NCBI RefSeq assembly: GCF_029784135.1
Contig: NC_073746.1
Location: 304,746,665 to 304,810,664, forward strand
Reading direction: 5' to 3'
Source of the DNA: Toxorhynchites rutilus septentrionalis
Taxonomy: Eukaryota > Arthropoda > Insecta > Diptera > Culicidae
DNA length: 64,000 bases
The notes under the pieces were generated by a model that was not told where the DNA came from, did not search any database, and was given only the letters and a program-made list of their open reading frames with translations. Of the stretch, positions 55,001-64,000 are shown piece by piece; positions within the stretch are counted from its first letter, which is position 1, and every line of letters begins with the position of its first letter. The position numbers and the translations under genes were made by a program.

Positions 55001-55007
55001 TATAAAA
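55001..55007 (+). promoter_or_regulatory. TATA box of H2A pseudogene 2
   Basis: TATAAAA lies 78 bp before the H2A-like sequence, in a GC-richer context (CTAGAGTATAAAACACGCGG). The spacing suits a histone core promoter with a short 5' leader. The leader shares TTCAAACCGTA with pseudogene 1. Confidence 0.6.
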
Positions 55008-55078
55008 CACGCGGACCCCAAAAAATATCTTATTTTCTTTCAAACCGTAAACCCGTGAGGTTGTACGGCATCGGCACC

Positions 55079-55310
55079 GTGGACGTAACAAAGGAGGACA
55101 AGTTAAGGGAAAGGCAAAGTCTCACTCGAACCGTGCAGGTCTCCAGTTCCCTGTTGGTCGCATTCACTGATTGCTCCGCAAGGGTAACTAGGCCGAACGG
55201 ATTGGTGTCGGAGCACCAGTATACCTAACAGCGATTATAGAGTTTCGGCCGTCGGAGTGCTCGAGTTGGCTTGCAAAGCTGCTCACGACAATCAGAAAAC
55301 CCACATCAAG
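55079..55310 (+). pseudogene. histone H2A pseudogene 2
   Basis: Homology begins at GTGGACGTAACAAAGGAGG (the GRGKGG region; the ATG is lost). It continues through AAGTTAAGGGAAAGGCAAAG (KVKGKAK), CGAACCGTGCAGGTCTCCAG (NRAGLQ) and TTCCCTGTTGG (FPVG). It keeps bases before the CGCAAGGGTAACTA (RKGNY) block that pseudogene 1 lacks. The later parts match VGAGAPVYL, LELAGNAARDN and KKT. Frameshifts occur between the blocks. It differs from pseudogene 1 at many sites, so the two diverged long ago or were captured separately. Confidence 0.8.
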
Positions 55311-55546
55311 AACAGAGCAGCTTCGGTTCGGCGCTCATCAAGGCAACAATTAATTTCAGTGAGTGGCAAAGTGGTTCTCCGGCACGTCGCATTAAATGTA
55401 ATTTACTGAACAACATGTCACAAGCTGGATGGGAAGAAATTTTCCAACTGTGAAAGCTGTGGCGAGTGGCAAACGCAATAGCTAAGAAGGAAGGTTTAAC
55501 CGAACAAGATGGGGATATCGAGTGATAACAAAAACACAACACCAAA

Positions 55547-55562
55547 GGTTCTTTTCAGAACC
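55547..55562 (+). promoter_or_regulatory. histone-type 3' stem-loop, plus strand
   Basis: GGTTCT-TTTC-AGAACC is a perfect six-base-pair stem with a four-base TTTC loop, preceded by CCAAA and followed by ATCA. This is the standard layout of replication-dependent histone 3' ends. It lies about 240 bp after the last recognisable H2A sequence, on the same strand. Confidence 0.85.
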
Positions 55563-55740
55563 ATCAACATATTCATAAAGAGTAAACAGTAAACTAATCC
55601 TTTTTTCAGGTAGATAGGTAGGTATTCACGTAGGAGAAGAAAATAAAACAATATATTTAAAATATATATTTAACAAAAGCTGTCCCCTTTGTATAGTCCT
55701 ACGTCACTCCGGTTATGTCCCCGACATTACCCACCCGTTT

Positions 55741-56376
55741 ATTTAATTTTTACTTATTTTATGCTACCAAGATCAACCTAAATACGATTATCATAGTTAG
55801 TATTAAGAATTATTATGCTCACCAAAGTGAATTTTGACGTGGGCAAAACAAACAATATACCTCGATATTTATGCTTTGGGGCAATTATAAGATTTGTCAA
55901 TTTTGATATTTGGCCGCACTGCAACGATGTTTGGTTCGAAACGTCACAACAGGAAGCACAATCAAATCTCTGAATTTGCTCTTCCAAAAATACAGAAAGT
56001 CGTGCATGATTTGAATTGGCGTCATCAATTGAAGAAAATATTTTGTAATAGTAATGTTCAGTAAACACTTTAAAAACAATTACAAACTAAATATAGAAAA
56101 ACTTGAAGTAATCAAACAACCACTGTTTTATTTTAAGAAATCCGTCAGGAACTCAATCGAATCTTCAAAACCGTCATATCTCGAAAACCGGAGTCATATA
56201 GACTTAAGGTTCGTGAGTTGCATATATGAAAACGATACGAAAGGTACAATAGCGCAATGGACAAAATCTAGCGAGTTGAGTAAAAAATAATGAAGTTTTA
56301 AGTTTTAAATGATTTTAAGGTTTCCGATTTTCTTACGATCCAGGCTTTTTGGCTGTCAACAAACGTTTCCTAAACA
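55741..56376. other. unassigned AT-rich DNA
   Basis: No gene is recognised. Short frames on both strands have no domain. Confidence 0.4.
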
Positions 56377-56530
56377 TTTTTGACGCAGGACTCGTCATTC
56401 AGTAAGAGTGTCAATTTGGAAAACATTTCATGTTTTAGGAAATAGTTTTAACGTTAATAACTATGTTTGCTGTGATCAGATTTTGATGAATCGAATTGGA
56501 AATCCGCTAAGATTTGTTTGGCATTCTAAA
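56377..56530 (-). mobile_element. Family A right-end fragment, reversed and diverged
   Basis: TTTTTGACGCAGGACTCGTC, AGAGTGTCAATTTGG and AACGTTAATAACTATG parallel the reversed right end of family A (compare 47048-47150), with more change. Confidence 0.6.
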
Positions 56531-56744
56531 CAGTAAGTTACATTTAATGCGACATTCCGAAGCACCACTCAGTGTCGCATTGGAGGCGATTTAAACCTGT
56601 AGTTGGACATTCGCGATGACAGTGGTACAGTGTCGACATCTGGTGGCGACTTTCATTGTGGGGCCATAATTTGGGGCCCGAGCTCGATGTTTACAAAATT
56701 TCCAATTAGAGGTTAAAATGTCCAATTGAACGTTTCGCATTACA
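56531..56744. mobile_element. MITE, second copy of the 54448 family
   Basis: This is the reverse complement of the 54448-54667 element in most blocks: GCGACATTCCGAAGCACCAC, TCAGTGTCGCATTGGAGGCG, GACAGTGGTACAGTGTCGAC and GTGGGGCCATAATTTGG. Confidence 0.7.
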
Positions 56745-57090
56745 GGGAGTGATCATCATTCTACGCCTTAGAAAGAGTAGGTTGTTGTTTTCACTTGTGC
56801 GAAATCAGTGGTAAAATTTGTGCAAACAAAGTGTTGTTACTTGATTTTTATCGCAGTGGTTAGCACTAGTGGATTACATCTATGTGTTCGGCGCAAGAAG
56901 GATAAGTTTGGATGTTTATTTTGTACTTGTAATTTGCGATCAAATTGATGTGTTAATTGGTATTCAAGAAAATCACAACACTTATCACTGTAGTAGTGGT
57001 AGTGTTGAAAGCAGCTTGAATACCTCACTCTTGATTTAATTTGCTGCTGATACATAGTGTGTTCTCCCAGCACTTTCTACCAGCACGCGC

Positions 57091-57765
57091 TTGTGTTGTT
57101 GTTTTTTTTATCTTCATTTGCCTCGCACGGCCCGGCCGATGGCCGGTGCACACGCAGATACAATTGAATGTATTGATATGGGTCTGGTTGATATGTGTAG
57201 CCGCTGCTGTGAGAAGATAGAAGATCCGAACACAGAAGCGATAGAGTGCTACGGTAAGTGTCATGAAACAATACATGTTGTATGCTTACCAAGCGCGGTG
57301 CGGGAAAATATCGATGTTTTGAGAAAAATAAAAAATGCCGTTTTTGTTTGTGATACTTGTCTCTTGTTACATGAAAATGGTTTCGGAAATAATCACTATG
57401 ATGACTCCGTCAGTAAAATTTTGAGTAATATAAATGAGCTGAAAGGTTTAGTTGACTTGGCCAACAACTTTGAGCTCAAAGTCAAAGAGGCAGTACGGAC
57501 GGAAATTGGTAATCTATTAAAAAACAATATTGATATTAACGCAGATGCAGAGGAAACACCTCAGCGGTACAATCTGCGTTCAAATTCGAAAAAGCGCCGA
57601 CGTGACGAGCCAGCAAATCAAAATGAAAATACAACTCCATTGAGTTTTGCTGCGGTTTTGAAAGATGCTAGGAAAACAACAAATGAGAGTGTAGCTGATA
57701 AAAAAACTAGTACAAAAAACAAAATTTTGACCAGGGAAAAAGTTTTAATCATTTTAATCATTTAA
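57091..57765 (+). pseudogene. LINE ORF1, N-terminal part with PHD-like finger
   Basis: The most likely start is Met at 57178 (MGLVDMCSRCCEKIEDP). The first ATG at 57091 lies in leader-like sequence. A Cys4-His-Cys3 PHD-like finger covers the first ~60 residues: CSRCC, C..KCHETIHVVC, then CDTC. After a helical stretch (ILSNINELKGLVDLANNFEL) comes a basic linker, RYNLRSNSKKRRRDEP. PHD-like fingers in ORF1 are known from CR1/L2 LINEs. The frame is lost in a TTTTAATCATTTTAATCATT repeat near 57750, and ORF1 goes on one frame over. Confidence 0.8.
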
Positions 57766-57766
57766 T

Positions 57767-58279
57767 CCGACCATTAAAATAATCGGATTTAGCGAGGAAT
57801 TAAATGAAAATGATTTAAAAATAACGTTGATGAAGCAAAACCCTTTGTTGCATAAAAATAAGCATTTTCAAGTGAGAAAAATTTACAGTAACAACGCTAT
57901 GAAATACAACAAATACAGTGCAATTATAGAAGTCGATGGCGATACATATAATAAAATTATGGAAGCCAAGTCAGTATTTTGTGGTTTCGAAAAATGTCGG
58001 GTAGTTGATGGGTTGATGGTTCTTAGATGTTTCAAGTGTTGCGAATATGGCCATAAAATTGTCGATTGCAAATCAGAGCTTAGTGTATGCCCAAAATGCG
58101 GTAAAAATCATCAATTCAAAGATTGTAAATCCGAAGAAATTCAATGTTCCAATTGCACCAAAATTAAAAATGAGCGAAGATTAGACATAGATACAAAGCA
58201 TTTTGCTTGGAGTACTAACTGCCCTATGTTCCTTCGCAACTACGAAAGGAAAAAGGGGCAGGTGGATTTCTCCATCTAG
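57767..58279 (+). pseudogene. LINE ORF1, C-terminal part with zinc knuckles
   Basis: From 57767 the frame reads PTIKIIGFSEELNENDLKIT, an RNA-recognition-like start. Then come CCHC knuckles: CFKCCEYGHKIVDC, CPKCGKNHQFKDC, and C..CTKI..H..WSTNCP. Such an arrangement binds LINE RNA. The stop is TAG at 58277-58279. The next in-frame codons (PSKKGAYDILYLNVAGLRTH) are the start of the endonuclease, so ORF1 and ORF2 share one frame with only this TAG between them. Confidence 0.8.
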
Positions 58280-59038
58280 CCATCCAAGAAAGGAGCATAT
58301 GATATACTTTACCTGAATGTGGCAGGATTACGCACACATTTCGACGAAATTGAAATCTTGGTATCCAACAAAAAACCGAAAATACTAATATTGGTTGAAA
58401 CACACTTGACGGTTTCAACCGATCTAAATGGATTCAATGTAGCTGGGTATTCAATGGTAAATTGCTTGTCGAGATCTGTACATACTGGAGGTGTATCTAT
58501 GTACATTTCGAACCTTATGAAATTTAAAGAAATCTATAATGATACATACGGGGACAATTGGTTTCTAACTGTAGAAGTCAGAGGATGCAAAATGGCTGGG
58601 ATATACGCTGGCATATACTATTCGCCTAGTAGTAGCGATAGGGACTTTTTAGAATTTCTGGAAGATTTGTGGCTGCAACACATTCAAATTCATGAACAAA
58701 AGAGAATAATCATTACTGGTGATTTTAATATTGATTGGGCCGAACGTAAGAAATCTCATGAATTGAAAGCAATCACACAAGCCGCTGGATTCAAACAGAG
58801 AATTGATGATCACACCAGAATAACAAGGACAACTTCGACGACTATTGATTTAGTTTTTACTAATTTTGACGATGGTGTTATCGAGATTCTTCATGACAGC
58901 AAAATCTCGGATCATGAAACAATTGGTATGATCTATAACTTCTCTGATGTTGAGTTTATCGAAATAAAGGACAAGTTATATAAGTGCTGGAACAATTATT
59001 CGAAACGCAAATTGGAATCTATTTACAGAACAAAATAA
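58280..59038 (+). pseudogene. LINE ORF2, endonuclease domain
   Basis: An AP-type endonuclease that nicks the target. Motifs are intact: LNVAGLRTHFDEIE, ILILVETHL (Glu ligand), YSPSSSDRDFLEFLEDL, IITGDFNIDW (catalytic Asp/Asn), TTIDLVFTNF and the terminal ISDHETIG (Asp/His). About 250 residues make a complete domain. There is no in-frame ATG before the first motif. The frame ends at TAA (59036) after a frameshift near 58985. The continuation is 58984-59337. Confidence 0.85.
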
Positions 59039-59337
59039 TGCCGATTGGAGAACACTCCTCTCTTCATGATGTTGCAAAAAATCTTGAGGAAGCACTTTGC
59101 TCTTCAATGAAAAAGATATTGACCCCTAGAGGATCGGGCATTCCAGCACAAAGACAGAGCGGAGACAAAGCTTGGTATACCACTACGCTAGCTTCCATCA
59201 GAAGAAAACGGGATCGTTACCTAATAATAGCTAAACGTACAAACAGTATTAAATATTGGGACATGTACAAAGTATGGAGAAATATTTATGTACGTGAACT
59301 AAAGAATTCCAAAAATAAATTAATTCAAGTGAATTAA
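58984..59337 (+). pseudogene. LINE ORF2, linker between endonuclease and RT
   Basis: In the next frame it reads SLHDVAKNLEEALCSSMKKI, then KAWYTTTLASIRRKRDRYLI, KYWDMYKVWRNIYVRELKNS and KNKLIQVN, the usual basic, aromatic linker (W(Y)xxxLxxxRxxRD pattern) of LINE ORF2. It meets the RT frame at 59337 by one further frameshift. Confidence 0.75.
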
Positions 59338-60407
59338 TGGCAGTTCAACATGATCCAAAGAAGCTGTGGAAAAAAATAAAAGATTTGTGTAATCCATGCG
59401 GAAGTAAAGATATCGACATTGAATTTGACGGTAATACAGAATGTAATTTCATAACAGCTGAAAAATTGAACAAATTTTTCACGTCAAGTGTGGAGGAAAT
59501 CCACAATGGTATTGTGCCTCCTACAAATCGACCAAATCTTGCTTTTCCTAGTTTGTCTTCACAATGGAGATGCTTTAGAACCATCAGTATGGAAACACTG
59601 AGGAAGGTTGTGATGGATTTAAGAAACTGTGCGGGTGTTGACGATATCAATAAAACGGTATTAGTAGATGCATTTGATTTAATCAAAGAGAATCTACTAT
59701 ATATAGTAAATGAGTCGATGATTCGAGGTGAATGCCCACATAGTTGGAAGAAATCCGTTGTCATACCGATTCCAAAAAATCCGAAATCGACCAAACCAGA
59801 AGACCGTAGACCAGTTAATATATTACCAATGTACGAAAAAATCCTAGAAATCGTTGTCAAAGATCAACTTCTGGAACATATAACGGAAAATGAAATACTG
59901 GTAGATGAACAGTCTGGATTTAGGAAAAACCACTCTTGTGAAACGGCTCTTAATTTGTTACTTCTAAAATGGAAACAGGCTATAGAGGAGAAGAAAGTTA
60001 TTTTGACGGTATTTATTGATTTGAAAAGGGCCTTCGAGACAGTAGACCGGTGTAAATTGATAAAACTACTTTCCAGTTATGATGTAACTGGACCTGTATT
60101 GACGTGGTTTGAAAGCTACTTAAGCGGGCGAACACAAATCACTATTTATAGGGACAGTAAATCATCGGCGGGATCAGTGAATCTGGGTGTGCCTCAAGGA
60201 AGTGTTCTGGGGCCGTTACTTTTCTTGCTTTATATCAATGACATCAAACAGGTGTTAAATGACAGCGACGTGAATTTGTTCGCTGACGACACAGCTATAT
60301 TTGTTGTGGCAGATACATTGCAAGACTGTTACAGAAAAATGAATCTTGAACTACAAAACTTAGATGACTGGTTAAAATGGAAAAAAATTGAAATTAAATA
60401 TAAGTAA
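59337..60407 (+). pseudogene. LINE ORF2, reverse transcriptase
   Basis: It reads PKKLWKKIKDL at the start and SWKKSVVIPIPKNPKSTKPE with DRRPVNILPMYEKILE. EQSGFRKNHSCETALNLLL follows. The catalytic palm motifs are FIDLKRAFETVD (residues ~224-235), LGVPQGSVLGPLLFLLYIND (~280-300) and FADD (~315). Fingers and palm are complete, with every catalytic Asp present. Only the frame breaks on either side (59337, about 60395) prevent a full ORF2. The domain primes reverse transcription on the nicked target. Confidence 0.9.
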
Positions 60408-61110
60408 AACGAAATACATGGTAGTGTCGACACGCAGTCTTGATAGTGGCAATCTAAGTATAAGTATAGATGGGCAACCCGTAGAAAGAGTATCATCAAT
60501 CAAATATCTTGGCGTTATTCTAGACGAAACGCTGCTTTTTGAAGAGAACATTAATTATACTATAAAGAAGGCAGCTCAAAAATATGGAGTGCTTTGTAGA
60601 ATAAATCTTTTCTTGACTTTTGAAAGCAAAATAACGATCTACAAAGCGCTGATCGCTCCACATTTTGATTATTGTGCATCTGTACTATTTCTTGCAAATA
60701 AGAGACAGATGCAAAGAATGCAAATGTTGCAAAACAAGGCTATGCGCCTGATATTGAGATGTGATCGACGAACTCCGCGGAGATTCATGCTAGAATGCCT
60801 ACAATGGATGTCAGTCAGTCAGCGTATTAAATATTGCACGCTCACGTTTATATACAAAATGACTAATAATATGACGCCGAATTACCTACGAAACACTATA
60901 ATGTATGGAAGAGACATGCATCGATATAATACAAGACAAGCAAGCGACCTCAGAACCATGAACTTCCGAATGTCGTGTACCCAAAATTCAATTTTTTATA
61001 AGGGACATCGACTGTATAATACCTTACCCAATGAGGCAAAGACAGCAACAAGCCTTCGAATGTTTCGTAGTATTTGTAAAGAGTTTTTGAAACATGATTT
61101 AAATTTTTGA
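60388..61110 (+). pseudogene. LINE ORF2, thumb and C-terminal domain
   Basis: It continues ORF2 one frame over: LNISKTKYMVVSTRS, VSSIKYLGVILDETLLFEEN, HFDYCASVLFLANKRQMQRM, MLQNKAMRLILRCDRRTPRR, MLECLQWMSVSQRIKYCTLT and GHRLYNTLPNEAKTATSLRM, ending FLKHDLNF. This C-terminus (LQ(N/K)KAMRxIL, LQWxxVxxR, YNxLP) is typical of the CR1/L2 group and has no RNase H domain, unlike the LINE at 40.8-42.6 kb. The TGA after HDLNF is probably the true end. Confidence 0.85.
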
Positions 61111-61140
61111 CCTGGTGTGTAATCAATGTTAGTATGTAAG

Positions 61141-61537
61141 ATGACGAAGCTATAACGGATTAATTTTTTTTTGTTGTGCTTTTGTCTTTTTTATCATTAG
61201 ACTATGATGATGGTGGTATTTTATTTGTTTGTACTCGTTTTTAATTAATTTTTTTTTTTTTATACATTTCGAGTAGTCTACAACAGTTTGAGCATCGTGC
61301 ACGTGAAACGGCATAGAGAAGCTTAACATTGAGCATTGGCTAAAAAAATTATTCTGTTTTTAAGAAAATCATATTCTAAGGGATTGAAAGTGGAAATTGC
61401 GAACAAGCTAGGGATAGCTCAACCGGAATTCTTGTAAATTTTTCTTTTTTTTACAGATGATTGACGAGATCTTTCTGTGTTGTGGCAGATCTCATTGCAG
61501 ATTCTGATTGAAGCGATTATACCCCAATTTGAATGAA
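61141..61537. other. T-rich unassigned DNA
   Basis: Downstream flank of the LINE. Runs of T at 61166-61174 and 61248-61260 may belong to its 3' region. No gene. Confidence 0.4.
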
Positions 61538-61948
61538 GGGCCTGAAGTATCGGCTGGAATTAGGCTTAGGTTTGCTCAGCTGTCTGGTCTCGAAAACGAT
61601 TAACAGATCGTTGTCGGGTATCCAGTAAAGCGGGATTTCCTTTGTAAATTCAAAGCTGGTATGGATATAGGTATTAGGTTCGATTCCTGATCGGTCAAGG
61701 GTCTTCCCGGATTGGAAATTCTCTTGACATGCCTTGGGAGAGTTACTGGGCCTGAAGTATCGGCTGGAATTAGGCTTAGGTTTGCTCAGCTGTCTGGTCT
61801 CGAAAACGATTAACAGATCATTCTCGGGAATCTAGTAAAGCGGGAAATCCCTTGTAAATTCATGGCTAATGCTGATATAGGCATTGGGTTCGATTCCCGA
61901 TCGGTCAAGTGTCTTCCCGGATTGGAAATTCTCTTGACATGCCATGGA
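61538..61948 (+). repeat. 210-bp tandem dimer with tRNA-like B box
   Basis: GGGCCTGAAGTATCGGCTGG starts both units (61538 and 61748). They match closely to CTTGACATGCC(T/A)TGG. Each holds GGTTCGATTCC(T/C)GATCGGTC, a B-box-like motif. It resembles a duplicated SINE-like unit. No clear A box was seen. Confidence 0.85.
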
Positions 61949-62574
61949 ATATTTAGCGTTTAGATAATGCCCTTACTTGTTCTTTTGATAAACAATCTAT
62001 GCCAGTGGTACAACCGGACCGTTTTTTGTTTTTAACTAGCTTACTGGTTGATTTGATATTACAAAGAAACTCCTCCATATAATTATCCACAAGATAACTC
62101 GTCCAGCTCAAACCTATGTAGGGGAAAAAGGTGGGACCATCAATAAAAAAAAAAAAAAAAGGTCTGTCCAATTAGCAATTAGCTTAGGCTCCGCTCTTCT
62201 GCTCCGTGTTGCAACGAGTGAGAGTATGAAATATTGATTTTGCAATTTATATTGCCAATCTCGCTCCAGCCAACGAGCAGTCAACGGTATTTTTTACTTC
62301 GGTGGGACGATTGTGTGTTGTGAACGAAAGATAACATACACAGCGGCGCGTCTTGATGCACAACTTCAAACATGAGGGGAAGGTTCGATGAAATGATGCA
62401 CCGCGTTCTATTATTATTCATAATTTAGTGCTTTGAGAACATGGGTAAGCTGAGAAACTGAGTGAACAGGAACAAGGACTAATTTTGGTCTGCTGGAAGA
62501 CGGAATGGAAAAACAGTAAAATTGATCCCTGAAACCCATCAGCAAAAGAGTTCAGGACAAAATTAAATTGAAGG
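61949..62574. other. unassigned DNA
   Basis: No gene is recognised. A 15-A run at 62145-62160 may mark the tail of a degenerate retroposon. Confidence 0.4.
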
Positions 62575-63020
62575 GTTTTTTGGCAAAACACGATCGCTTT
62601 GTTAACGTGGAATTGCGGAACTTTTTTTAAAATATTTTATCTCATTTCCTTTTTTTTCTTTCGAAGGACGGCAATAGAAAATCCTGTGGTGGTGGCGGCG
62701 ATGACACCTTGAATTATGCCCTGAAAATAAGCACTCTCACCACTGGAAATTTTTTTTCTCCACATCCGGTTTGAAATGCACTGTATATTGATGCCACACA
62801 ATCAGGAAACAATGCTCAAAATCACGAAAATTGAATGATCGATCGGAATACCAATCAGCCTGAAAACGTTCTTTATTTCAGAGAGCAATAAAATTATGAA
62901 AATCAAAAAATTATGAAAAATTCTGGTATGACTATAGAATACATTGATTTTTCGTAAAAAATACTCTTTAGGGGAAAGGGTCAATGGTTTACGTTGTTTT
63001 ATGGAAGCCACTGAAGATGA
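62575..63020 (+). repeat. diverged family A-like start and associated repeat
   Basis: AAAACACGATCGCTTTGTTA..ACGTGGAATTGCGG resembles the family A start (CACGACCGCATTGTTGACGT..AGAACTACG). The following 62650-62870 segment matches 18560-18800. GGAAGCCACTGAAGATGATT (63003) echoes 38293 and 35720. Confidence 0.45.
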
Positions 63021-64000
63021 TTGATTCAACTAGTCTTCACCTCGTGTTTTAGAAAAAAATTAAAAGGAACATAATTTGAATCTTTCATTTACAACTCTAC
63101 TTTCGAAGCGATTTCGCGATGAGAAAAACTTGTGCTCTTTGGCTGAAGAATAAATATTTTTCGCAAATGTGATTTATAATAATTCTCTTTTGCTTTGCTT
63201 CTGCCCGTCATTGCAAGCATTGCACTATGCTCGCTTTGTGCATGTTTTGAGAATGCATACTGAGGCAAAACTAATTGTACGTACGTTCAGCACTGTAGCG
63301 AAGTAAAAACTGTGTTTGACTGTTGTTTGTCTTTTTATAGAGGTTTGAAATTCTTTTGAAATTTTAAAATTTATTAGCCTCTAGCCTAGAATAAGGCCAT
63401 TTCGGATAACTAGCCTTTAAATCATAACTCCCGGTCTTGAGAAAGGACATTTGGGTGTTTCACCACCGCTGCCATCCTGTCGTTAACCGGATCACTGATG
63501 AATCGTGAATGAGACACAGGAAAATTTAGACTCGTTGTTGTGGCTGCTGTGGGAGTTGTTATTGTAGATTTACTATCGCTCCTGTTACTGATGTTGGATA
63601 CGATCACTTTGCTTCTTTTCCGGTTCTTCTTCCTTTTGTTTGATGGTGTTAACTACTTCACGGTTAGACAATGACTCATTGCTTCACAGCGGGACAGTTA
63701 TTTTATTCTTACTGACTGACAGGAGAATAACACAGAGGTAGGACTTAAGACGCAATGTTTCGCTTCTCTTCAGGACTGAACAGTATGTGATATTTTTAAT
63801 TCTTCCTTTGCATTGAAAAAAAGCCTGTAGGTGATACCAATATTAGGAAAGACAGTTGTCTGCTCGCTAACTGTTGTGATAGTGATAAGTGTTAGTGTAA
63901 GTGTGTATTTCTTTTCTGTATCATAGTGACTTCCAACACTTTTGGCTGCTCGCTAGCTAATGGGAGACTGTGGTTGACTAGATCACATGCAATATTTATA
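63021..64000. other. unassigned DNA at window edge
   Basis: No supported gene. A minus-strand frame at 63422-63607 has a Thr/Ser-rich, protein-like stretch, but no start, splice site or domain evidence. GTGATAGTGATAAGTGTTAG-type simple repeats lie near 63875-63900. Confidence 0.35.

Larger units (their letters stand above)
53034..55740 (-). mobile_element. Histone-bearing GACGTAG-end family element, 2.7 kb
   Basis: The left edge is TTTTGATGTAGGACTACGTC. The right edge, read on the reverse strand, is GGGTGGGTAATGTCGGGGAC..GACGTAGGACTA, the family start. Inside are two H2A pseudogenes, a TATA promoter, two histone-type 3' stem-loops, a TA-flanked MITE and a short retroposon. The left 300 bp match 35048-35350. 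No transposase is present. The limits rest on end similarity. Confidence 0.6.
56750..61140 (+). mobile_element. near-full-length CR1/L2-like LINE
   Basis: The ORF1 and ORF2 order is complete, with all expected domains. Damage is limited to about four frameshifts and one stop. The 5' limit (about 56750) and 3' limit (about 61140, where T-rich DNA begins) are estimates. No target duplication was found. Confidence 0.75.

Noticed and set aside
63422..63607. Minus-strand Thr/Ser-rich frame and an overlapping charged frame upstream (EVVNTIKQKEEEPEKKQS)
   Set aside because: No start codon in frame, and only a weak donor-like CATCA-GTAACA. Not enough for an exon.

Overview
This is intergenic and intronic DNA from an insect nuclear genome, most like a culicine mosquito (probably Aedes). 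That assignment is an inference from the mix of repeats: tRNA-derived SINEs with A/B boxes, Juan/Jockey-like and CR1/L2-like LINEs, mariner, Tc1, pogo and piggyBac relatives, Helitrons built from internal tandem units, and families of short inverted-repeat elements sharing a GACGTAG-type end. There are no bacterial operons, CRISPR arrays or tRNA/rRNA genes. Nearly everything is transposon-derived, much of it nested.

One host gene can be supported, on the minus strand. A Gln/His/Ala/Ser-rich exon (about 39924-40415) with a small exon upstream (40499-40565), and two C-terminal exons (30393-30484, 29994-30092) ending in TAA, all have good splice signals. Whether the two pairs belong to one gene is inferred. 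I cannot name it.

Layout. 1-5060: end of a mariner DD37E-like element, a decayed LINE, and a ~310-bp tandem repeat interrupted by a TA-flanked MITE. 5061-13425: two copies of a repeat family ('family A') that carries the 5' end of a Jockey-type LINE, with mariner scraps and a 323-bp repeat between. 13426-15817: a repeat carrying a TTAA-flanked piggyBac-like element that itself carries a SINE, then a mariner with an almost complete DD34D transposase but no left end. 17855-23460: an internally deleted mariner, satellites, and an RT pseudogene with a near-identical ~396-bp tandem duplication. 24469-29787: a long-TIR element and more end-sharing elements. 31914-35910: a mariner deletion derivative, a Helitron, a short SANT-like ORF and composite repeats. 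38043-44861: end-sharing element, host exons, a LINE RNase H domain split by a Tc1-like element, and two head-to-tail Helitrons. 47041-52884: LINE and element fragments, a pogo-like MITE.

53034-55740 is the most unusual part. An element with family-type ends holds two decayed histone H2A genes, a TATA promoter, a perfect replication-dependent histone 3' stem-loop on the plus strand and another on the minus strand. Weaker stem-loop remnants occur in related elements at 35.7 and 38.3 kb, so histone-cluster DNA seems to have been captured and spread. 56750-61140 is a nearly full-length CR1/L2-like LINE with PHD-like, zinc-knuckle, endonuclease and RT domains, broken by a few frameshifts and one stop. 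The rest is repeats and unassigned AT-rich DNA.
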